DNA of 13,490 nucleotides, from NCBI GenBank assembly GCA_028711905.1, contig JAQTRI010000052.1:1-13490 (forward strand), given 5' to 3'. Position numbers and translations under genes: made by a program. Numbering within the stretch: position 1 is the first letter of the stretch; each line of letters opens with the position of its first letter. This DNA is from Candidatus Wallbacteria bacterium. Its GTDB lineage: Bacteria; Muiribacteriota; JAQTZZ01. Below the pieces are notes generated by a model, which was not told where the DNA came from, made no database searches, and was given only the letters and a program-made list of their open reading frames with translations. Shown here piece by piece: positions 9,401 through 13,490 of this stretch.

Positions 9401-12400
9401 GGTAACGGCACATACCAGCTGTCGGGTGACATCACCGTTGAAACCTTGCTGGCAGTCAGTTCCGGCACATTTGCACCATTAACCTTCGACATCACCCTGA
9501 AACCGGGCTGCACGGTCGAGACGCTGACTGCAGGCGCATGGACCACTCCGACAGCGGGGACATTTACATGTCTGGGAAATGCCTGGTTTACAGGAGACGG
9601 CAGTGCAGCCTTCTTTAACCTGCACTGCACAGAAGAAGCGTCTACACTGACCTTCTCTTCCGGTGAAACTTACCCCGTGGCCGGTACCCTGACACTGACA
9701 GGAGGGTCATCAGGGCTTTCCAATTTCATCAGAGTCCGCAGCTCATCTGCAGGCGTGCCTTTCATCCTCGACTTTACCGGCGCACCACAGACCGTCAATT
9801 GCGTAGACCTGATGGATTGCACAGCAGCCACCAGCAGTGGAACAGCTGATCAGTCCCGCAACAGCGGCAATAACACCAACTGGACATTCACTGCCTCGAC
9901 CCTGACCTGGAACGGAGCAGCAGGCACGGACTGGGAAACAGCCGGCAACTGGAACCTTGGATATCCTCCCAACACAACTGACAAGGCAATTATCGCAAAT
10001 ATGCCCAATGATCCGATCCTGTCATCCGATGTCACAATCTCCGGACTGACTGTTGAAACTGGAGCCCTGCTTACCTCAGGCGGGTTCAATCTCGCTGCAA
10101 CAGGAGCGCTCTTCAACGCAGGCTCACTCTCATCCACAAGCGGCTCTTACAATGTCAGCGGAGACCTCACCAATACCGGCGCGCTCACCTCTTCAGGCGG
10201 GAACATCGTTGTCGGCGGAAATCTCGGCAACTCCGGCAGCCTGAACATCGGAGGCAGCAACCTGACGATCACCGGAACATTCCTGCAGTCAGGCACCTTC
10301 AAACTGCAGGGGACAGAAACCGTATCCTCCGCTCCGTCCAGCGGAACAGGTTCCACAATCATTTTTACAGGCAACAATGACGGCAACACTGATATCGTTG
10401 ACCTGAAGAACTGGACCTTCAAAAACCTGCTTATATCTTCCGAGGCAAGCGACACCTTCCGTTTAGCTTCCGGCCTTGCTGTTGGCGAAACCCTGGAGAT
10501 CAGATCAGGTACGCTCAATACGCTCAACGGGGCGAACAATTACAGCCTGTCCGTATCCGGAGAAACCCTGATCAGCGGAGTTCTGTCTGCCAACGCTTCG
10601 ACAGTTACTCTCAACGGAGGCCTTGTCAACAGCGGAACATTCAATGGCGGCACAGGCACGCACTCATTCACAGGCACTGTCGCCAACAACGGTATTTTTT
10701 CATCCGGCAGCGGAAGCAATACATTTACCGCTGTGTTCAGCAATTCCGCCACCTTTAACGGAGGCTCCGGTATGAACAGGTTCCTTGCCGGATGGACCAA
10801 TACCGGCAGTTTCACAGCCACCTCCGGTACTACTGAAGTGGCGGGAGCTGATTTCACCTGGTTCAATAATGGGGGCACATTCACGCACAACAACGGAAAT
10901 GTAGAAATCACAGGCGCAGGCACGGCACGCATCTATGGCACGAATCAGTTTCAGGGTCTGATGTGCGCAGTTCCGGGCAAAATACTCGTATTCGATGCCA
11001 ATGACACCCAGACAATCGGCAGGCTGGTACTCACAGGCGCAGCCGGAAACCCGATCCTGGTCACCAGTGAGGTGCAGTCAGACTCATCCCCGATTGCTGC
11101 TGCCAGCAGTGAAGTCAGTTTTGTTTCTGTGCGCGATTCGGACAACAGCACCGGGTCAACAATCACAGCTAAGTATTCCAGTAATCTCGGCAATAACAGC
11201 AACTGGATCTTTGAGGCCATCACATGGACCGGCGCATCTTCCACAGACTGGAACGACGGCAGCAACTGGTCGGGCGGTGTGGTTCCGTCCGGAAGCGATG
11301 AGGTCGTAATTGCCGCAACATCTAATCAGCCTGTTTTAGCTGCCAACACCGTTATCGGTAAAGTCAGTGTCAGTACCGGAGCCACCCTGAAAACCGATAA
11401 TTACAATCTGACAGTCAGTGGTGGTACAGCCGGATTCACGGTCAGCGGTACTCTGGAGGTGAATGCCGGACGCACAGTCACCAGACCGACCCTGAATAAC
11501 AGTTCCAAGGTGATATACAGCGGTGGTTCCGGCGCTATCAACAACTGGACTTATCGCGACCTGTCGATCACCGGAACCGGAACTTACAGCCTGCCTGCGG
11601 CACTCACAATAGCAGAAGATCTGGCAATCAGTTCCGGAACCCTTGAAGTAGCTTACAGCCTTGGCGTGTCAGGCACATTCTCCATCGCCCCAGGTTCCAG
11701 GGTCAATGCCACCAACAACATAACTGTCACCGGCTCGACCCTGGAAGTGGCGGGAACCCTCTCCTCAGCAGCAGCATTGACTGCCAGCGGCGAAGTGCGC
11801 ATCAGCGGTTCGGCAACCGTTTCCGGAGCGATCATTGCCGGAAATCTGACAACACCCGGCACGCTTTCGGCAGGAAGCTCGATTGCCAGCGGCAATGACC
11901 TGACCGTTTCAGGCGCGGTAACTGCTGCAGGGACTGTAACTATCGCTGACAGTCTTGTCAGCAGTGGCACAATAACTCTTGCCGGGGACACTTCTCTGGG
12001 AGGCAGCTGCTTCAACACAGGCACTATCAACGCCGGAAACGGGAGCCTGTCTCTCAACGGCAACTGGACCAGCACAGGCACATTCAATGCCGCAAGTTCC
12101 GAGGTTGTCCTGCTGGGAGCCTCAGACGCAATCATAGCAGGCACCACCTCTTTCTGGGATCTGACCTGCACAATCCCGGGAAAGCAGCTGTCATTCGAAT
12201 CCGGCCGCACACAGACTGTTCTGAATGACTTGAGCATCAGCGGGACCACCCTTAACCACACCAGAATGTCGTCCACAACTGCGGGCGGCAAATGGTTGAT
12301 CAGTATTCCTGGCGGACCGCAAACTCTGTTCAATGTCAATGTTCAGGATTCAGACGCGCTTGGTAATGCAATCACCTGCTTTAATTCGACAGATTCAGGT

Positions 12401-13490
12401 AACAACAACGAGAACTGGATTTTCAGCGCACTGATCCTTAAAACACCGGTTGCAGGCAAGCAGGTGGGAAGTGACATTACAATCGTGGGTTCTGCGCTTC
12501 CCAACTCGGAAATCTCGATTCTGCACAAGGAAACCAACACAGTCATTGCCACAGTTGAAACCGAGGCTGACGGCAGTTTCCTGGTCGTCACACCTGTGAC
12601 TGGTCAACCAAACGCTCTCCCCCCGGGCATTCAGACGATCATTCCTGTGCTGCAGAATGTCGAGGGAACAGAACTGACAATAGAAGTCCTGGCGGCAAAT
12701 CAGATCACTCCAGATATCATTCCGGTGTTCGTCAGTGAATTCACAGGCTTTATCGCGGCAAACCCGCTCGAAAGTGACAGCACCATCGCCAGGCCGACTG
12801 TATCCGGAATGGCCAAACCCGGGCAGACAGTGGAACTGGTTGTCAGGAACACCAGACCGGATCTTGGCACAGTGAGCGTGCAGACTCTGGCTTCCGTTAT
12901 AGTTCCAGCATCTGCCGAGCCATATGTCAGTTTCATGATCACTGCAGACAACTATACGGGCGAGGCCAGATTCCACAAGGGGACTAACGAAGTCGTGGTG
13001 ATCGTTGACGGCGTAGCCAGCAGTATTCAGGAGATCTACCTTTCCAGTCCGTATGGCGCAGTTATTGACAGTGTGACCAGGACCCCGATCAAAGGCGCCA
13101 TGATCACATTCTACAAGGAAGGCGCTCTTTTGAATATGCCCGGCGTTCCTCCGACCACTCTGGATAACCCCTATGAGACAGATGAGCAGGGTAAATACGA
13201 GGCCCTGATCTATGAGAACGGCTTGTATGAATTCGATGTTGATGCATATGGTTATTCCTATTACAACGCAGAAACTCCCGAAGTTTTCGCCTCAGGAGCG
13301 CCATCCAGGACTGGGATGCGCAGAGCCCCCGGCAATGGAGTAATCAATGTTGTCAACGCCGTGCAGAGAATGAACATCCTGCTGGCTCCATCGGACACGC
13401 TTCTTGACATCACGATGAGCGCGAACAAGAGCGAGGCAGTGGTGGGCGAGGTAGTGACATACACAGTGACCCTGGCGACACGCGGCCCTG
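443..13490 (+). CDS. Giant secreted/surface beta-solenoid repeat protein (partial, open at 3' edge)
   Basis: About 4,349 codons run without a stop to the right edge, and the reading frame was followed codon by codon. Residue numbers count from base 443. Residues 1-96 finish repeat R0, 97-3996 hold eleven complete repeats (R1-R11), and 3997-4349 hold two Ig-like segments, a carboxypeptidase-regulatory-like domain and the start of a DUF11 repeat. The repeats are rich in Thr, Ser, Gly and Asn and poor in Lys and Arg, with alternating polar/hydrophobic strands as in parallel beta-helix adhesins. There is no real start. This frame has a stop at 272-274, no ATG, GTG or TTG codon before GTG 512, and no convincing ribosome-binding site there, so translation must enter from upstream through the broken R0. 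A gene caller may place a spurious start at 512, 608 or the ATG at 1144. From general knowledge, such proteins act outside the cell as adhesins or matrix fibres. No enzyme motif, signal peptide or anchor is visible. The coding call is near certain and the role is inferred. Confidence 0.93.
731..1582 (+). repeat. Long repeat R1 (class I, 284 residues)
   Basis: The head is LTWDGSSSTDWNTAANW followed by G-Y-V-P and D-N-V-T-I. The class I mid-region reads SGLTKFVKDTG, NFGTYYNVEFAS and AVFRLP. A rung AWTAPSAGTFTCSGDATF follows, and this is the stretch missing from R0. The invariant Cys is in FYNFSC (codon 1313-1315). The closing block is IYVDVNDVV ... STGWNF, more divergent than most. It serves as the best in-window template for restoring R0. 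Confidence 0.9.
1583..2722 (+). repeat. Long repeat R2 (class IIa, 380 residues)
   Basis: The head is VVWTGGAGNTSWNNVGNW, the only one in which D-x-V-x-I is replaced by E-N-A-L-I. The mid-region carries DTIDLPNWTYRNLTI (NWTY codons from 1937) and DIFRLP, which defines class IIa with R3, R5 and R10. Several Gly/Ser-rich rungs follow (NSGTYGSGTG, SAGIYSGGND, SGGTFTATSG). The invariant Cys is in FNNMTC (2462-2464). The closing block at 2597-2716 has two extra Cys (YCDIRDC) and ends SRNSGNNTNWSF. Confidence 0.9.
2723..3943 (+). repeat. Long repeat R3 (class IIa, 407 residues)
   Basis: The head is VTWDGSSSTAWTTGANW, then G-V-V-P and D-K-V-V-I. The mid-region has DDDITMYNWNYKRLRI (NWNY from 3050). 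It carries a long ladder of HTF-type rungs (GTHTFN, GIHAFA, GTYTFA, GNHTFQ), each following a Gly-rich turn. The invariant Cys is in FRNFYC (3686-3688), with an extra Cys at 3419-3421. The closing block at 3818-3937 has DLEDC and NNCRNSGNN and is a close relative of the R2 and R9 closing blocks. Confidence 0.9.
3944..4960 (+). repeat. Long repeat R4 (class IIb, 339 residues)
   Basis: The head is VSWTGASSTAWTTNTNW, then G-M-A-P and D-N-V-I-V. The mid-region has YSGGAGQINNWTYYDL (NNWTY from 4259-4262), the class IIb form shared with R6, R7 and R11. TTVNKLTVE in the early part is shared word for word with R6. The invariant Cys is in FRNFEC (4688-4690). The closing block reads YTRVKDSTNNG and ends GNNNTPAGWDF, two or three residues longer than the norm. 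Confidence 0.9.
4961..5995 (+). repeat. Long repeat R5 (class IIa, 345 residues)
   Basis: The head is MTWNGSVSTDWDTDGNW, then G-V-Y-P and D-N-V-V-I. The mid-region has DTINIRNWTYRNLKI (NWTY from 5297) and ADTFNLTAAL. HTF rungs at about 5521-5580 (SGGSGSHTFSG) are followed by NGGTFTASSGTTTLSG. The invariant Cys is in FQNLSC (5732-5734). The closing block is TYVAVKDSTNSG ... GNNSGWTF. Confidence 0.9.
5996..6814 (+). repeat. Long repeat R6 (class IIb, shortest complete unit, 273 residues)
   Basis: The head is VVWDGSASTAWATSDNW, then G-V-A-P and D-N-V-K-I. The mid-region has YTGGAGPINNWNYRNL (NNW from 6314). After it only one or two rungs occur (YGDFNNPGSGSF) before the Cys rung, which explains the short length. 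The Cys rung is atypical: TIGTIAC replaces F-x-N-L-x-C but keeps the Cys (6554-6556). The closing block is VKVKDSNASGG ... LGHTLNWDF. Confidence 0.9.
6815..7774 (+). repeat. Long repeat R7 (class IIb, 320 residues)
   Basis: The head is VTWNGSAGTSWNNTANW, then G-F-V-P and D-E-V-V-V. The mid-region has YTGGAAAINNWTYRDL (NNW from 7139). Rungs include GGAGKHTFNG and YTATSGTTEITSS. The invariant Cys is in FNNLHC (7505-7507) and is followed by TVPGKKMYFQAGATQ, the commonest form of the strand after the Cys. The closing block is KYINLKDSNASGG ... NNTGWYF, with one extra Cys. Confidence 0.9.
7775..8818 (+). repeat. Long repeat R8 (class I, Cys-rich, 348 residues)
   Basis: The head is LTWTGNTSVVWANDGNW, then G-F-Y-P and D-N-A-L-I. 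The class I mid-region reads SNDSDSGLIQYIANTG, YYRVEFASTGDAVFRLP and VTVTQG. Between 8204 and 8545 there are six Cys codons (8204, 8303, 8327, 8450, 8483, 8543), far more than in any other unit. The last one, in FNDFTC, is the invariant one. The closing block is FVDVRDSNASGG ... GNTNWVF. Confidence 0.9.
8819..9901 (+). repeat. Long repeat R9 (class I mid-region with R2/R3-type closing block, 361 residues)
   Basis: The head is LTWDGSSSTAWDTDANW, then G-F-R-P and D-S-I-I-I. Five exact 19-residue rungs follow (9023-9307). The class I mid-region is diverged: NDTDSGTIEVVGNAG, IGGFYKLALSGNGTYQL. AWTTPTAGTFTCLGNAWF supplies the second template for the stretch lost in R0. The invariant Cys is in FFNLHC (9626-9628). 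The closing block at 9770-9889 contains NCVDLMDC and matches the R2 block at 28 of 40 residues. Confidence 0.9.
9023..9307 (+). repeat. Five in-frame 57-bp (19-residue) tandem rungs in R9
   Basis: The five rungs begin at 9023, 9080, 9137, 9194 and 9251 and are each exactly 19 residues. Examples are NLISAGTLTLGSGNIKVGG, TFNSSGPITMGGGDLSVIG and AFTNNNTVSLGGGSISVAG. The shared pattern is hydrophobic-x-N/S-x-G-x-hydrophobic-x-hydrophobic, then a Gly-rich turn, then I/L-x-V. A 19-residue coil is the known period of filamentous-haemagglutinin-type right-handed beta-helices, which is the basis for calling these solenoid rungs. Confidence 0.85.
10103..10330 (+). repeat. Four in-frame 57-bp tandem rungs before the mid-region of R10
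   Basis: The units begin at 10103, 10160, 10217 and 10274. Examples are GDLTNTGALTSSGGNIVVG, GNLGNSGSLNIGGSNLTIT and GTFLQSGTFKLQGTETVSS. They occupy the same place relative to the head as the R9 array and share its pattern, so the two arrays probably descend from one expanded rung. Confidence 0.85.
10619..10846 (+). repeat. Four in-frame 57-bp tandem rungs of the HTF type in R10
   Basis: The units begin at 10619, 10676, 10733 and 10790: GLVNSGTFNGGTGTHSFTG, TVANNGIFSSGSGSNTFTA, VFSNSATFNGGSGMNRFLA and GWTNTGSFTATSGTTEVAG. The pattern N-x-G-x-F-x-G-G-x-G-x-H-x-F differs from the first R10 array. Related, less regular rungs are present in R3 (about 3265-3540), R5 (about 5521-5600) and R7 (about 7270-7380). 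Confidence 0.85.
11219..12430 (+). repeat. Long repeat R11 (class IIb, last unit, 404 residues)
   Basis: The head is ITWTGASSTDWNDGSNW, then G-V-V-P and D-E-V-V-I. The mid-region has YSGGSGAINNWTYRDL (NNW from 11540). A long, more irregular ladder of SG-rich rungs lies at about 11660-12070 (TVSGAIIAGN, LTVSGAVTAAG, SLVSSGTITLAG). The invariant Cys is in FWDLTC (12167-12169). The closing block is NVNVQDSDALGN ... GNNNENWIF, after which the repeat series ends and Ig-like sequence begins. Confidence 0.9.
12431..12700 (+). other. Ig-like domain 1 (encoded segment)
   Basis: The segment reads LKTPVAGKQVGSDITIVGSA, then PNSEISILHKE, EADGSFLVV and PPGIQTIIPVLQNVEGTE. The order (P-x-x-G-x-x-V, then I-x-G-x-A-x-P-x-x-x-I, then D-G-x-F, then L-P-x-G-x-x-T) is that of the bacterial Ig-like domains common in adhesins and large surface proteins. 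It marks the end of the solenoid and probably forms a stalk or spacer. The family-level call is from memory of the pattern and no profile search was run. Confidence 0.65.
12764..13018 (+). other. Ig-like domain 2, diverged (encoded segment)
   Basis: The segment begins ANPLESDSTIARPTVSGMAK and continues P-G-Q-T-V-E-L, repeating the strand order of domain 1 (I-x-x-P-x-V-S-G-x-A-x-P-G). It ends with GTNEVVVIVDG, which resembles the closing strands of such domains. The middle part (TLASVIVPASAEPYVSF) is atypical, so the domain may be unusual or two partial sandwiches. Confidence 0.5.
13049..13386 (+). other. Carboxypeptidase-regulatory / Cna-B-like beta-sandwich (encoded segment)
   Basis: The segment carries PYGAVIDSVTRTPIKGAMIT, then FYKEG, PYETDEQGKYEALIYENGLY and FDVDAYGYSYY. 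The G-x-V-x-D-x-x-T-x-x-P-I-x-G-A start, the T-D-x-x-G-x-Y centre and the G-x-Y-x-F/L-x-V-x-A-x-G-Y end are hallmarks of carboxypeptidase-regulatory-like and related prealbumin-fold domains. In large surface proteins these often precede DUF11 repeats, as here. The role is presumably structural. Confidence 0.7.
13400..13490 (+). other. Start of a DUF11-type repeat (encoded segment, cut by window edge)
   Basis: The last residues read LLDITMSANKSEAVVGEVVT, then YTVTLATRGP. This matches the opening of DUF11 repeats (L-x-L-x-K-x-x-S-x-x-x-V-G-D-x-V-T-Y-T-I-T-V-x-N-x-G-P), with L-A-T-R-G-P in the usual N-x-G-P position. Such repeats usually come in tandem near the C-terminal region of surface proteins, so more are expected just downstream. 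Confidence 0.7.

Larger units (their letters stand above)
9902..11218 (+). repeat. Long repeat R10 (class IIa, longest unit, 439 residues)
   Basis: The head is LTWNGAAGTDWETAGNW, then G-Y-P-P and D-K-A-I-I. Four 19-residue rungs (10103-10330) precede the class IIa mid-region IVDLKNWTFKNLLI (NWTF from 10409) and SDTFRLASGL. Four more 19-residue rungs follow (10619-10846). The extra rungs account for the length. The invariant Cys is in FQGLMC (10964-10966). The closing block is FVSVRDSDNSTG ... GNNSNWIF. Confidence 0.9.

Noticed and set aside
12431..13490. Autotransporter barrel, T9SS sorting domain, PEP-CTERM or LPXTG anchor
   Set aside because: None of their signatures is present. The window ends inside a DUF11-type repeat, so any anchor would be downstream.
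1..13490. Hidden multi-gene system (defence, secretion, biosynthesis)
   Set aside because: No stretch longer than a few codons is free of the repeat frame, and no catalytic motif, RNA gene or regulatory site could be supported.

Overview
The window is the interior of one giant gene on the + strand. Nearly every base is coding. No second gene, RNA gene, promoter, terminator, insertion sequence or CRISPR array is supported. The reading frame is open at both window edges. A 5' piece is read in the frame of base 3 and stops at 474-476. From 443 to the right edge the frame of base 443 runs about 4,349 codons without a stop. The two pieces belong to the same repeat protein. The switch between them falls inside a conserved repeat and looks like the loss of about 61-64 bases, or an equivalent assembly or sequencing error.

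Layout: (1) positions 3-12430 hold twelve long degenerate repeats, called R0 to R11 here. R0 lacks its start. The eleven complete units are 273-439 residues long. Each has a Trp-rich head (TW-x-G ... NW ... P ... D-x-V-x-I), a ladder of short Gly/Thr/Ser/Asn-rich beta-strand rungs (clearest where the period is exactly 19 residues), a conserved rung ending in a single Cys, and a closing block (V-x-Y-V-x-V-x-DS ... GNN-x-NWxF). (2) From about 12431 the repeats stop. Two Ig-like segments follow, then a carboxypeptidase-regulatory/Cna-B-like beta-sandwich, then the first residues of a DUF11-type repeat that leaves the window.

The protein is most likely a secreted or cell-surface beta-solenoid fibre, such as an adhesin, matrix or S-layer-associated protein. 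It is very poor in Lys and Arg and rich in Thr, Ser, Gly and Asn. The signal peptide, secretion signal and anchor must lie outside the window, so the export route is unknown. Related repeat proteins are known to me from Bacteroidota, the PVC group and several candidate phyla. Base composition is a little above half G+C by eye, and codon use favours CTG and ATC. That is not enough to name a phylum.

The most informative signals are the repeat architecture (three mid-region classes, mosaic closing blocks, 57-bp in-frame tandem arrays, one invariant Cys per unit) and the frame break in R0. I found no multi-gene system here.
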